A stretch of DNA of 64,000 nt from Clavelina lepadiformis (Eukaryota; Chordata; Ascidiacea; Aplousobranchia; Clavelinidae). Made by a program: the position numbers and the translations under genes. Shown here in pieces: positions 1 through 11,205 of the stretch; positions within the stretch are counted from its first letter, which is position 1, and every line of letters starts with the position of its first letter. The notes under the pieces were generated by a model that searched no databases, had not been told where the DNA came from, and saw only the letters and a program-made list of their open reading frames with translations. The DNA lies in contig NC_135247.1 of NCBI RefSeq assembly GCF_947623445.1, positions 2,110,501 to 2,174,500 on the forward strand, given 5' to 3'.

Positions 1-1393
1 TTTGTAATACTTTTACATAAGAGAGATTACATAACATTGGGGAACTGCAGAAACCGACCATATGTTTGCTTGTGATAATTTTACTTTCGCTTCGTCGTTT
101 TTAGTTGTGACCTATTTTAGTTCAACCATTGACACTGGACAGTGGTTACTTTGTGCGATTGTTATATCGTTTTATTAGCAAAACATTGTAAGCATTTGTG
201 TAAAACTTCGGACAATAAAAAGGTTACCACATTAGAAGCAAATTGGCCAGCTATCTAATGACGTGTATAAGGCGCGTGTTAGAAACCTATAATTACATGG
301 AATTTAAAAGTATTTAATAAATTCATCAACTCGTAACAATAGGTGTTTGAGAAATTGTAAGTTATAGTGGTAATTGATGTTTTTATCCATTAATTGCAAA
401 CAAATCAAAGTGTTATTCATATACGCTATTTTTTGTTGTTACTCGGACAATTTTATGTTATACAAAACATTTTCATCGCCTATTTAATGCACTTCAGTGT
501 ATAAAAATTTCCAGCGTTTTCAGTATTCAAAATTATTAAGTATTTGTTGAAAGATAAACAAAACATCCCAAGTCCTTTACAGTCTACACGACATTGCAGA
601 ACTTGTTAGTTGTTAAAGAAGACCAAGCACTTAGTTTAGTGAACAATTTTTCTAATTTCCAATCTATTAGACAAAGAATTGCAACCAAGAAGTTTGAAAT
701 ATATTCTATTACTGTACAAGCAACGACCATGACCATGACCAGGTTTTAGTGATTACGGCAAGGTATAATTATACAAAAAATGTTGCACTTTCAAAAGAAC
801 TTTTATTCGTTTAGTTTGAGCTTTACTTTAAACTGAAATTTATTGCACACAAAAAAAACTTATTTTAAAATTGACTCTACAGTATAAACCTCAATTTAAT
901 CCTAGAGCATTTAGTTGATCTTTTGTGTTTTCCCCTAACACCAACCACTTGTCTCTTTATCCACACACTTCGTTACCTACTGGGATAAATGTGGAATACT
1001 TTATAGTTTTTAAGAAACATTTACATTGACTTATAATCTTTAATTTGGACCAGTTTGGGTCGAAGTGAACAGATTTGTCATTGTGTATGTGGTGTGTGTA
1101 GCGCTTATGCTTTGTCTCATTATAAAGCTCAGCAATACACTCTTTGCATAGGTATACACAAGTCGCTTTTCTTATTTGTCTATAGCTTAAACCACACGGC
1201 CAGATTTGTAATCGCCTACTTATATACAACCCATTCCAACTACTGAAAAAATTAACAATATATTTTGGTCGTTAGCAACAATCGAATAAGTTGAATGAAA
1301 CTTGCAAGGAAGTACGATTTATAACTATTTCTGATTCTGGCTCGTTCGCCGACTCACATTAACTTAAAAAGAGTTTCTTCAGTGTTGCCAGCA

Positions 1394-1438
1394 AGAATAG
1401 AGAGAAATAGAGAGAGAAATAGAGGGAGACAGAGAGTG
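1394..1438 (+). repeat. AG-rich simple repeat upstream of A1
   Basis: A run of AATAGAGAG-type units about 160-200 bases before the A1 start codon. The same tract stands at about 9869-9913 before A2 and 19703-19747 before A3, but not before the B genes. Its fixed distance suggests it lies in or near the type A promoter; a role in transcription is inference. Confidence 0.6.
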
Positions 1439-1592
1439 AAGTGATAGCTTGCCTTGGCGAAACTTTTTTTACCACCGTGACGTGCTTTTTTCCTTCGACA
1501 ACATCTTTACCATCTTTCGGAAAAATATGACTTTTGAAATATTATAAACACAGTCCTAGCAAGCAAACAGAGCTACGCGTTACTATACGAAA

Positions 1593-2600
1593 ATGAGTGG
1601 TTATGGCCAGAGTGGCAAAATAGAACTAACAGACAGTCAGCAACCCATCACAGAGTTCCAACCACTTCAAGAAGTGACGTCACCCGCATCTCAGTGGATA
1701 AATGTTACAACAAATAAGCGTCCGTTGGTTCCAGGAATTCCAATCACAGAAGAGTCAATGACAGGAGTGTTGCTGGTGATTACCAGTTACCTTGTATTGG
1801 TTACGGTTTGGTACCAAGTAAAATTTGGACAAAGGAAATTGATGTTGCTGAATACGTTTTGTACTCTGACGGTTTTTACTCTGCTTATTCGAATCAGTTC
1901 TTTTGAGTTCGCTTTAAGATTTGGTACTTCAACAAGGATGTGTAAGATTTTTGGAAATTGGAACTTTTCAGTTTACGCAATCAACCTCTTTTTGCCTTAC
2001 CTGATACTTTGGATACGACAAAGAGGGTTTTATAATGCTCAGGGCCAAGAACGTTTAAACACTTTCAAGGTAAAAATTTTAAGCTGGATCGCTTTGACTG
2101 GCATAGTTGCGTCCCCAGTCGTACAGAATGCGTTTAGAATTGTTCACGGTGAAATGACTTTCACTTCAAAAGGTTGTCTACCAGCAAGAAAATCTTTTCT
2201 TGCCGTTTTTTTGACCTTGGCTAACGTGGGTTTCGGTTTATCGACATTTTTTCAGTTGGTTTTGTTGATGCTCGTTCTCTACCCAATCATAGATCACGTT
2301 TCGAGAACAAACTTGAGGCATTCTTCAAGAATGAAGAATATGATTTTTCGCCTGGCCGCTTGCACCGCCATCTGCATCACATCCGACCTTCTTTTCCTCA
2401 TCATGAGGCACGTACAACTTCCGCAAGATACTGGAATCTTCACAGGATTATGCGCCTGCTGTGATGTCACAATCAACCTCTGTACAGTCCTTTGTTCGTT
2501 TGTGGATTGGAGAAGAAGATTTTTCCCGATGATAACGTCCAAAGAGGACGCTATCTCGCTTTCATCATCCTCCAAAACGTCGACAAATACCAAGAACTAG
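1593..2600 (+). CDS. Orphan 7TM receptor A1 (rhodopsin-like)
   Basis: Single-exon gene for a 335-aa plasma-membrane receptor of unknown ligand. The N-terminus (1-56) lacks a signal peptide and has one glycosylation sequon, N37-V-T. Seven hydrophobic helices fall near residues 57-77, 84-108, 118-142, 160-182, 204-232, 250-272 and 284-305. C117 at the top of helix 3 and C195 in the second outer loop can form the usual class A disulfide. Helix 3 ends in WIRQR rather than DRY, and helix 7 is followed by a basic DWRRRFFP segment and a Ser/Thr-rich tail. The start is the first ATG after a purine stretch and is shared by all type A copies. An AATAAA follows at 2725. Subfamily not recognised; a chemosensory role would fit the tandem array but is inference. 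Confidence 0.85.
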   Translation: MSGYGQSGKIELTDSQQPITEFQPLQEVTSPASQWINVTTNKRPLVPGIPITEESMTGVLLVITSYLVLVTVWYQVKFGQRKLMLLNTFCTLTVFTLLIRISSFEFALRFGTSTRMCKIFGNWNFSVYAINLFLPYLILWIRQRGFYNAQGQERLNTFKVKILSWIALTGIVASPVVQNAFRIVHGEMTFTSKGCLPARKSFLAVFLTLANVGFGLSTFFQLVLLMLVLYPIIDHVSRTNLRHSSRMKNMIFRLAACTAICITSDLLFLIMRHVQLPQDTGIFTGLCACCDVTINLCTVLCSFVDWRRRFFPMITSKEDAISLSSSSKTSTNTKN

Positions 2601-2724
2601 GTCAATATATCGTCCAAATATGCTATCAATTGGTCATGGGGTTATGCAATACCTATAGCTGTGTAAACAAGATTGAAGAGAAATGCGGCTGCATTTTAAC
2701 TATATATAGCTGTCTTAGATAGAG

Positions 2725-2730
2725 AATAAA
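2725..2730 (+). promoter_or_regulatory. Poly(A) signal after A1
   Basis: Canonical AATAAA 125 bases after the A1 stop codon. The identical hexamer follows A2 at 11200-11205. Confidence 0.55.
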
Positions 2731-4370
2731 ATAATTTATTCCATATACAAATATTTATCACATCAAGATTCTAAATTATTGAAACATTTTCTGTGCACTT
2801 GGGTATTTGTACAAATGACGTTGTAATTGGAATTTTGATGCGCATTTTATTACTTTGTCACTTGTCGTTGGTTTCGTGAACGTTCTTGCTGCTCATTAGC
2901 AAACAATACGTTAAATATGAGTACACGGTAATACATAATTAATGCTTCATGTTGTTTTGCTGGACTCGTTGAAAATATCAAAATATCTATTTCATCTGAA
3001 AATCCAATTATCAGATTTGAAGAATGTTGCCACCAACAAATCAATGGTGCCCAAGTTCTAGCAGTGAGATAACACAAGCATGCACACGATATTGTAGTGT
3101 AGCGGCCTTGGTGGCATTTTTAGTATCATTGCATAATTTCTTGGAAAACTGTTTCCAGTTATTGATTGAAGTTTATAAACTTGTTTTTTGGTAAAATTCC
3201 TACTGTCGTTTGATATTTGGAAACCTATTCTGAATAACTTCGTGTGAACACTCCGTTTATAACGTTCCCAGGTTGTTTCCAGCACCTGTGCTGATAAGAA
3301 ATCGTAATTGGAAATGCCCGCTTCTTAACTTTATACTGATTAATTATTTAATTATTTATCTACGCGTCAGCTTTAACTCCATGTATCTCCCATAACCAAC
3401 ACATTGTTTTTCTCGCTGCACATGTTCTGAAATGCTGCATTTTTCTTGTCGAACATTTTCACTCCCATCGCGTTGCGTTTTATAAGCTCGCGCTTATAAC
3501 TGCATAACTTACATCGCTTATAGCTTATCGTTTCCTTCCACTTGTAGCGGTTGTAGATATCATATAGTTAAGTGTCACTGTGTGTGTTTGTGTCAAAACT
3601 GTTTCTGGGATTCTTTATTGTATATCGTGTTTTCATTAGGTGTATGTAATATGTATTTTAAATTGTAACAAACAAAAAACGTGCATAAGGCGTGTATCTA
3701 TGATATATATATACAGTTCTACACGCAAATTCCATCTCATAAAAGAGTATTTAGTCTAGAATTATCGGCCCAGGGTAGTCGTTACATTAGTAAAAGTCAG
3801 GTTGTGGTTGAGGTTAATTATATGTACCAGTAGTTCAAGTATTAATCATGGTTCCACTTACAACAGTTTCGGTTCTTGGCCACTAGCAATAAATGTGGGT
3901 GAGGATTTGCACCCTAAGTCCCACATCTTTTAGAAAAGTTTTGGGATTTTTTGCTTTCCAGATTTTGTTGGCAACACTGTCTTCATCGCTTCGTGTTGTT
4001 CATCATGCCGATGACCCACGCATTTTGCTCTAAGTTCTGGTCTAATTGTTTATAAACAACGTACCGGAATAAATAGCTTATTGTCTGACTGGCGATACGT
4101 TTGGCGACGCAACAGAATGTTAGAGATTGTTGTCAACCAATAAATTAGCCAAAATATCATGAAATTCCCATTCTGTATTTCGCAATAATGTTGCTTAGAA
4201 TCTAAGCCTAGGATCAATAAGCCTTATAGATACATTGAATGATATTACTAAAAGTGCCTTTGAATTTTCTAGACATTTTAAGTTTTTCTCTTTAAAAGTT
4301 TTGCTGCGTGGGGCACTTGCTTTTCGATACCTTTATGGCTCTTCGCAGGCTGATGTAGAGGAATGTCAGG

Positions 4371-4386
4371 CGGGCCAATTGGCCCG
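4371..4386. repeat. Perfect 16-bp palindrome
   Basis: CGGGCCAATTGGCCCG is self-complementary over all 16 bases and stands out as GC-rich in AT-rich DNA. It recurs at 12846-12861 in unit 2. No gene is nearby; it may be the core of an old mobile element or a binding site. Confidence 0.6.
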
Positions 4387-5780
4387 AGTCTTCGACTTTT
4401 AATGGAGCCTTTTTATTTGTAAATCACATTCATTGTCAAGCCCTCATAAAGGAAGCATGTATAGCAATAACAATAAATTTGACATGTATTGTGCAAAAAA
4501 TACAAATTTTGGTATTATTATCGCCTACATTGCCTACAAATTAAACTAAAAACTAAAACTTATATTTGATCGAATTTTTATTTATACACCACATTATTAA
4601 TGTTAAATGTTATAAAAACGTTCTTAAAATAAACTTTTTGAAACATTTACAGTAAAGCGAAAGCTATGAAACATATGGCCAAAGAAGTCGAGCCAAAGAT
4701 ATGTAGCCTGTGACCTTTCGACTTTTTGCCTGATTTTAACTTAGTTTAAAATGGTGGCAACCGGCCCTTTATGAATCATGTATTCACTGTGGAATTTACG
4801 ACTTTACATAAATTTTGCAGGAGCTGAAATTTACTTTCTGGTACGGGCCCATAATGCACTCTACACAGCTCTGTCTCTTTGTATACGTGGGAGCTTTCCA
4901 ATTGCATGTGCCCTGTGTTTCTTACGCCAAAGTTAGCGAAGTTACTAATTGTCGTGCCGGCGTCCGAATCGGCTGCACCACTATGGACAAAAGTGTTACG
5001 TAAATTTGAAATTTGCCATTAAAATAATTGCAGATTATGAAGTGGCCGTTAATAGCCGTTATCAGTGTGCGATTAAACTCCAAAGGTCGCTTTATGTCAT
5101 GGAAAAGTCTACAAATTCAAGATTATTTAATCCGCAGGACGAAGCTATTTAGTACATAATTTTCCAATTTACGACAAATGTCCACTTAAATAACATCGTC
5201 GGTTGGCGTTTGAAAGTACAAATGCTTTTCCTCTGGCAGTTAAATTGTGGGAACGTTTTAAACTTATTTGCACCAAAAATGGATCAAAAAAGTTAATTCA
5301 ATATATCTCCTATAGACCGAACTTATGAATTAAGACATTAGTTTAATTTGCGAGTCTTAGGAACGCAACCTTATGAATAATGAACTTCTTTTCTTAAATA
5401 TCAATAGGCCTATATGTACCTGCATCTAGAACAAGATTGCGTAGAATGCCATAGTTATGGGTTTCATTGTAAATGTGACTGATGATCCGTGAAAAGCAAC
5501 TTGTAAATATGCAGGAGTGTCTTATGAAAGACTGGCAAAAGTAGGAGTAGTAGTCCAACAAACAAAAAATTCATATTAGAAATTCTCATTGTTGTGAGGT
5601 ACAAAGTCCCAAATAAGTCACCCAATGCGTTTTAATGTTACGAGTTCGAATGAAACAGATAGCATTCTTTGTTGGGGTCAAATTAGCGAAAATAACTGAT
5701 AAGACACCGATCGAACACTTAGAACCATAAACCACCGCCGATTTTGTCTTTAGTTTTCAATTTGCAAGGAGCTGTGTCAG

Positions 5781-5895
5781 CTCAAGGACTCACTTCAGCA
5801 AACATTTCACGATCTCTTTCGAAGTCCACATCGTCATTCTATGAACGTATTGCATGCTCCTGTTGGCCTGGAAATCTATTTCTTCTTCAGTGGAT
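5781..5895 (-). pseudogene. Stray copy of LOXL-A exon 3 in unit 1
   Basis: The reverse complement matches exon 3 of LOXL-A (29139-29260) and the first bases of its following intron, including the exon's AA|GTGAGT donor. Only a few bases differ over about 115. It codes for the EEEIDFQANRSMQ to KCLLK segment. No other exon of the gene is nearby, so this is a dispersed fragment, not a gene. It was captured before unit 1 and unit 2 separated, since both carry it. Confidence 0.85.
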
Positions 5896-6662
5896 ATTCC
5901 ATTAGTCTTATACAAAAATCACTAAACACACAGTTTTAAAAAAGCATATTTTCTGACTCTTCTGATAGGTGGAGGCGTTGAATCCTACCGTATACTGTTT
6001 TGGGAAGACTAAAGTCAAAAGCATAATTTTGGATGAAAATTTAAAAATTATTCTGTAATATCAACCCGTACAAACTATAAACCTTTCCCAATACTAGAGA
6101 ACTAAATCTAATTGAGAGTCTTAATCTTAAACCGCCAGCAAACTTTTAAAAATGCGCTTTCTTTTCAACATTTTGTTTATACAGTGATTTAATTTCCTGC
6201 TGCAATTATAGATTACTTTTGCAAAAATCTGTGAGACACCAACAATCATTATTAGTCAATATCTAGTAATTATAATAATTATACGAAGCGTGATAATGTG
6301 AAAACGACAACAGACTTCATTATAAAGAAACGTTTCCTGGAGCCGATATTTCCATGATATAGACATGTTATTAGCGTTGACGTACTATTAGCTGTAAGAG
6401 CGTAAGTAGACGGTTCATTCGTCTATTTACGATGCTCGACTTTGGCCATTTTATTTAACAGCAACTAGTCTCTCATTTCGTTCTGGTGACAAGGTGAAGA
6501 AGCATTTTTGTATAGAAAACAATTCGTGCATCCAAATATTTTTGCTAAGTGGCTGTATCCATGTATCCTTGAAAAAAAACTTAATTCACGCATTTCTTGC
6601 AGATTTATCCTATAACGTTTATGAGGTAGTTCTATCAAGTAAAGAAAGTTGCAGTTTAGTGC

Positions 6663-7679
6663 ATGAAAATGAGTGGTTATGGGCAGATTGACTTGATGGA
6701 AATCACAGGAAGTCAGCAACAAGCCACAGAGTTCCAAACACTTCCAGAAGTGACTTCCAGCTCATCTGAATTGACAAATTCTACCAAACATTTGCGTCCG
6801 GCTGCTCAAGAAATTCCAATCACAGAAGAGTCGATGGCAGGAGTGTTGCTGGTGATTACCAGTTACCTTGTATTGGTCACGGTTTGGTATCAAGTAAAAG
6901 TTGGACAAAAGAAATTGGTGCTATCAGACACTCTTTGTACTCTGGCAGTTTTTACTCTGCTTATTCGAATCAGTGCTTTTGAGTTCGCTTTAAGGGTCCG
7001 TGGTTCAACAAGCATGTGTAAGATTTTTGGAAATTGGAACTTTTCAGTTTACGTATTCAACCTCTTTTTGCCTTACCTGATACTTTGGATACGACAAAGA
7101 GGGTTTTATAATGCTCAGGGCCAAGAACGTTTAAACACTTTGAAAGTGAAAATAATCAGCTGGATCACTCTGATTGGCATAGTTGCGTCCCCAGTCATAC
7201 AGAACGCGTTTAGAATCGTTCACGGTAAAATGGTTTCCACACCTATGGGTTGTCGGCCTTCCACTGGTACATACGGTCGTCTGGTGTTCAATATCCTAGC
7301 AAATGTGGGAGTTGGTTTATCGACATTTTTTCAGCTGGTTTTGTTGATGCTCGTTCTCTACCCAATCATAGATCACGTTTCGAGAACAAAGTTGAGGCAT
7401 TCTTCAAGACAAAGGAAAACGATTTTTCGCCTGGCCGCTTGTACCGCCATCTGCATCATATCCGACCTTCTTTTCCTTATAACGGTACATGTAAAACCTG
7501 CAGGAGCTTCTAGATTCTTCACCGGACTATGTTCTTGCTATAATATGACAATAAACGCCTGTATGGTTGTTTGTTCGTTTGCGGATTGGAGAAAAAGATT
7601 TTTCCCGATGATAACGCCCAAGAGAGACGCCATCTTGTCTGCGCCATCTCCCAGAACTTCTGCGAATAGCGGGAGCTAG
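6663..7679 (+). CDS. Orphan 7TM receptor B1
   Basis: Intronless 338-aa receptor, paralogue of A1. Helices 1-4 and 6-7 are almost the same as in type A, but the outer loops differ: the second loop reads MVSTPMGCRPSTG against MTFTSKGCLPARK in A1, and the third loop is also changed. N39-S-T is the N-terminal sequon; C119 and C197 are the likely disulfide pair. Two ATGs are possible: 6663 gives MKMSGYGQ, 6669 gives MSGYGQ as in type A; conservation favours 6669 but both are open. A pyrimidine-poor AG lies just upstream, so a spliced or trans-spliced leader cannot be excluded. It sits 4.1 kb after A1 on the same strand. Confidence 0.84.
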   Translation: MKMSGYGQIDLMEITGSQQQATEFQTLPEVTSSSSELTNSTKHLRPAAQEIPITEESMAGVLLVITSYLVLVTVWYQVKVGQKKLVLSDTLCTLAVFTLLIRISAFEFALRVRGSTSMCKIFGNWNFSVYVFNLFLPYLILWIRQRGFYNAQGQERLNTLKVKIISWITLIGIVASPVIQNAFRIVHGKMVSTPMGCRPSTGTYGRLVFNILANVGVGLSTFFQLVLLMLVLYPIIDHVSRTKLRHSSRQRKTIFRLAACTAICIISDLLFLITVHVKPAGASRFFTGLCSCYNMTINACMVVCSFADWRKRFFPMITPKRDAILSAPSPRTSANSGS

Positions 7680-10067
7680 AGCGACGTGTGTTAGGAATGC
7701 AGTAGAAGAACAAGTGATGTGAAAATCGTAAGAGGAGGTATTGTCAACTCGGAGAAACTACAAAATGAACGGAGATAATGCTGTAATTCTAAAGCTCCCT
7801 TTGATTAAAATAATGATCTCGGACATATAAATCGACATCATATACACTTACATCAAAAATTAGTGACGTTACATTAACCTCTATGTTATTATTTTCCACC
7901 CATTGCTTTCATTTTTGTGAATTTTTTTTTAGATATATTTCAAAAATTTATTTTCAGCCCTGAATATTCCTCTGTTTAGTTCTATCGTGGCGTGATGAAG
8001 ACTTAGCATGTACGACTGGACGTACTTCCAGTAGCATCGTTTTTAGCTGCGGAGAGTGTCTTTCTTATATGTGCAATTAGAATTGTTTTGTTCTTATACC
8101 GGTGTGATTACATTAACATTTAAAGAGAAAGGAACATGTGGTCGCTTGAATACCTAAATACCTAAAGTGTTAGTAAAGCAAAGTATTGAAATACCTAAAG
8201 TAAAGTATTAAAGTATTAAATACTGCAAGAATCTTGACAAATTACAAAAATAGAAATTCAATTTTTTTTTAAAAACAGCTCTTGCTAAGTTACCGACAAA
8301 ATACCACCAACAACAACCTGTATGGTTTACGGATCATCAATTGCTTTGTTAAGTGAAATACGCTGCAAAAAGTGCAATGCCCTACGGCAGACCATCATTT
8401 GATCTTGTCTAAGAAACGACAAACATACCTTCATTTTGCCATTGGTCAAGGATATTAGCTGCATGAAATTCAAACTTTGTAATACTTTTACATAAGAGAG
8501 ATTACATAACATTGGGGAACTGCAGAAACCGACCATATGTTTGCTTGTGATAATTTTACTTTCGCTTCGTCGTTTTTAGTTGTGACCTATTTTAGTTCAA
8601 CCATTGACACTGGACAGTGGTTACTTTGTGCGATTGTTATATCGTTTTATTAGCAAAACATTGTAAGCATTTGTGTAAAACTTCGGACAATAAAAAGGTT
8701 ACCACATTAGAAGCAAATTGGCCAGCTATCTAATGACGTGTATAGGGCGCGTGTTAGAAACCCATAATTACATGGAATTTAAAAGTATTTAATAAATTCA
8801 TCAACTCGTAATAATAGGTGTTTGAGAAAGTGTAAGTTATAGTGGTAATTGATGTTTTTATCCATTAATTGCAAACGAATCAAAGTGTTATTCATATACG
8901 CTATTTTTTGTTGTTACTCGGACAATTTTATGTTATACAAAGCATTTTCATCGCCTATTTAATGCACTTCAGTGTATAAAAATTTCCAGCGTTTTCAGTA
9001 TTCAAAATTATTAAGTATTTGTTGAAAGATAAACAAAACATCCCAAGTCCTTTACAGTCTACACGACATTGCAGAACGTGTTAGTTGTTAAAGAAGACCA
9101 AGCACTTAGTTTAGTGAACAATTTTTCTAATTTCCAATCTATTAGACAAAGAATTGCAACCAAGAAGTTTGAAATATATTCTATTACTGTACAAGCAACG
9201 ACCATGACCATGACCAGGTTTTAGTGATTACGGCAAGGTATAATTATACAAAAAATGTTGCACTTTCAAAAGAACTTTTATTCGTTTAGTTTGAGCTTTA
9301 CTTTAAACTGAAATTTATTGCACACAAAAAAAACTTATTTTAAAATTGACTCTACAGTATAAACCTCAATTTAATCCTAGAGCATTTAGTTGATCTTTTG
9401 TGTTTTCCCCTAACACCAACCACTTGTCTCTTTATCCACACACTTCGTTACCTACTAGGATAAATGTGGAATACTTTATAGTTTTTAAGAAACATTTACA
9501 TTGACTTATAATCTTTAATTTGGACCAGTTTGGGTCGAAGTGAACAGATTTGTCATTGTGTATGTGGTGTGTGTAGCGCTTATGCTTTGTCTCATTATAA
9601 AGCTCAGCAATACACTCTTTGCATAGGTATACACAAGTCGCTTTTCTTATTTATCTATAGCTTAAACCACACGGCCAGATTTGTAATCGCCTACTTATAT
9701 ACAACCCATTCCAACTACTGAAAAAATTAACAATATATTTCGGTCGTTAGCAACAATCGAATAAGTTGAATGAAACTTGCAAGGAAGTACGATTTATAAC
9801 TATTTCTGATTCTGGCTTGTTCGCCGACTCACATTAACTTAAAAAGAGTTTCTTCAGTGTTGCCAGCAAGAATAGAGAGAAATAGAGAGAGAAATAGAGG
9901 GAGACAGAGAGTGAAGTGATAGCTTGCCTTGGCGAAACTTTTTTTACCACCGTGACGTGCTTTTTTCCTTCGACAACATCTTTACCATCTTTCGGAAAAA
10001 TATGACTTTTGAAATATTATAAACACAGTCCTAGCAAGCAAACAGAGCTACGCGTTACTATACGAAA
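7680..10067. other. Intergenic DNA B1-A2
   Basis: No gene seen. Around 8150-8225 a low-complexity stretch repeats AATACCTAAA and AAGTATTAAA motifs; its twin is near 16660-16735. The unit 1/unit 2 junction, as defined by the window start, is at 8475/8476. Confidence 0.6.
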
Positions 10068-11075
10068 ATGAGTGGTTATGGCCAGAGTGGCAAAATAGAA
10101 CTAACAGACAGTCAGCAACCCATCACAGAGTTCCAACCACTTCAAGAAGTGACGTCACCCGCATCTCAGTGGATAAATGTTACAACAAATAAGCGTCCGT
10201 TGGTTCCAGGAATTCCAATCACAGAAGAGTCAATGACAGGAGTGTTGCTGGTGATTACCAGTTACCTTGTATTGGTTACGGTTTGGTACCAAGTAAAATT
10301 TGGACAAAGGAAATTGATGTTGCTGAATACGTTTTGTACTCTGACGGTTTTTACTCTGCTTATTCGAATCAGTTCTTTTGAGTTCGCTTTAAGATTTGGT
10401 ACTTCAACAAGGATGTGTAAGATTTTTGGAAATTGGAACTTTTCAGTTTACGTATTCAACCTCTTTTTGCCTTACTTGATACTTTGGATACGACAAAGAA
10501 GGTTTTATAATGCTCAGGGCCAAGAACGTTTAAACACTTTGAAGGTAAAAATTTTAAGCTGGATCGCTTTGACTGGCATAGTTGCGTCCCCAGTCGTACA
10601 GAATGCGTTTAGAATTGTTCACGGTGAAATGACTTTCACTTCAAAAGGTTGTCTACCAGCAAGAAAATCTTTTCTTGCCGTTTTTTTGACCTTGGCTAAC
10701 GTGGGTTTCGGTTTATCGACATTTTTTCAGTTGGTTTTGTTGATGCTCGTTCTCTACCCAATCATAGATCACGTTTCGAGAACAAACTTGAGGCATTCTT
10801 CAAGAATGAAGAATATGATTTTTCGCCTGGCCGCTTGCACCGCCATCTGCATCACATCCGACCTTCTTTTCCTCATCATGAGGCACGTACTACTTCCGCA
10901 GGATACTGGAATCTTCACAGGATTATGCGCCTGCTGTGATGTCACAATCAACCTCTGTACAGTCCTTTGTTCGTTTGTGGATTGGAGAAGAAGATTTTTC
11001 CCGATGATAACGTCCAAAGAGGACGCTATCTCGCTTTCATCATCCTCCAAAACGTCGACAAATACCAAGAACTAG
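10068..11075 (+). CDS. Orphan 7TM receptor A2
   Basis: Near-identical copy of A1 (335 aa, intronless). The few amino-acid differences cluster in helix 3 and the second inner loop: A2 has YVFN and RQRRFYN where A1 has YAIN and RQRGFYN, and LNTLKVK where A1 has LNTFKVK. The YVFN form is shared with B1, suggesting gene conversion between types. One further change lies in the third outer loop (RHVL for RHVQ). The AATAAA at 11200 and the 5' flank are conserved with A1, so both copies probably share regulation. Confidence 0.85.
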   Translation: MSGYGQSGKIELTDSQQPITEFQPLQEVTSPASQWINVTTNKRPLVPGIPITEESMTGVLLVITSYLVLVTVWYQVKFGQRKLMLLNTFCTLTVFTLLIRISSFEFALRFGTSTRMCKIFGNWNFSVYVFNLFLPYLILWIRQRRFYNAQGQERLNTLKVKILSWIALTGIVASPVVQNAFRIVHGEMTFTSKGCLPARKSFLAVFLTLANVGFGLSTFFQLVLLMLVLYPIIDHVSRTNLRHSSRMKNMIFRLAACTAICITSDLLFLIMRHVLLPQDTGIFTGLCACCDVTINLCTVLCSFVDWRRRFFPMITSKEDAISLSSSSKTSTNTKN

Positions 11076-11199
11076 GTCAATATATCGTCCAAATATGCTA
11101 TCAATTGGTCATGGGGTTATGCAATACCTATAGCTGTGTAAACAAGATTGAAGAGAAATGCGGCTGCATTTTAACTATATATAGCTGTCTTAGATAGAG

Positions 11200-11205
11200 A
11201 ATAAA
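11200..11205 (+). promoter_or_regulatory. Poly(A) signal after A2
   Basis: Canonical AATAAA 125 bases after the A2 stop codon, the exact counterpart of the one after A1. Confidence 0.55.

Larger units (their letters stand above)
2601..6662. other. Intergenic DNA A1-B1
   Basis: About 4 kb with no supportable gene apart from the stray exon and the palindrome listed separately. Short open frames here are not conserved in composition and look like chance. Confidence 0.6.
1..8475. repeat. Tandem segmental duplication, unit 1 (genes A1 + B1)
   Basis: The sequence from position 1 reappears from 8476 with almost no change, so gene A1 at 1593 recurs as A2 at 10068, exactly 8475 bases later. The unit holds one type A and one type B receptor gene plus about 6.4 kb of non-coding DNA. 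Because the window opens inside the periodic array, the true unit boundary is unknown and another type B gene may lie just upstream. Differences from unit 2 are scattered single bases and a few short indels; the largest is an extra stretch of about 41 bases in unit 2 near 14236-14276. Confidence 0.95.

Noticed and set aside
1055-1246. 63-aa frame upstream of A1, repeated upstream of A2
   Set aside because: Broken in unit 3 and not protein-like; it lies in the 5' flank.
2294-2593. 99-aa minus-strand open frame inside receptor A1 (and twin at 10769-11068)
   Set aside because: It is the antisense shadow of the receptor coding sequence and has no independent features.
4815-5152. Overlapping short frames conserved between units 1 and 2
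   Set aside because: Conservation only reflects the recent segmental duplication; unit 3 lacks the region and no domain is seen.
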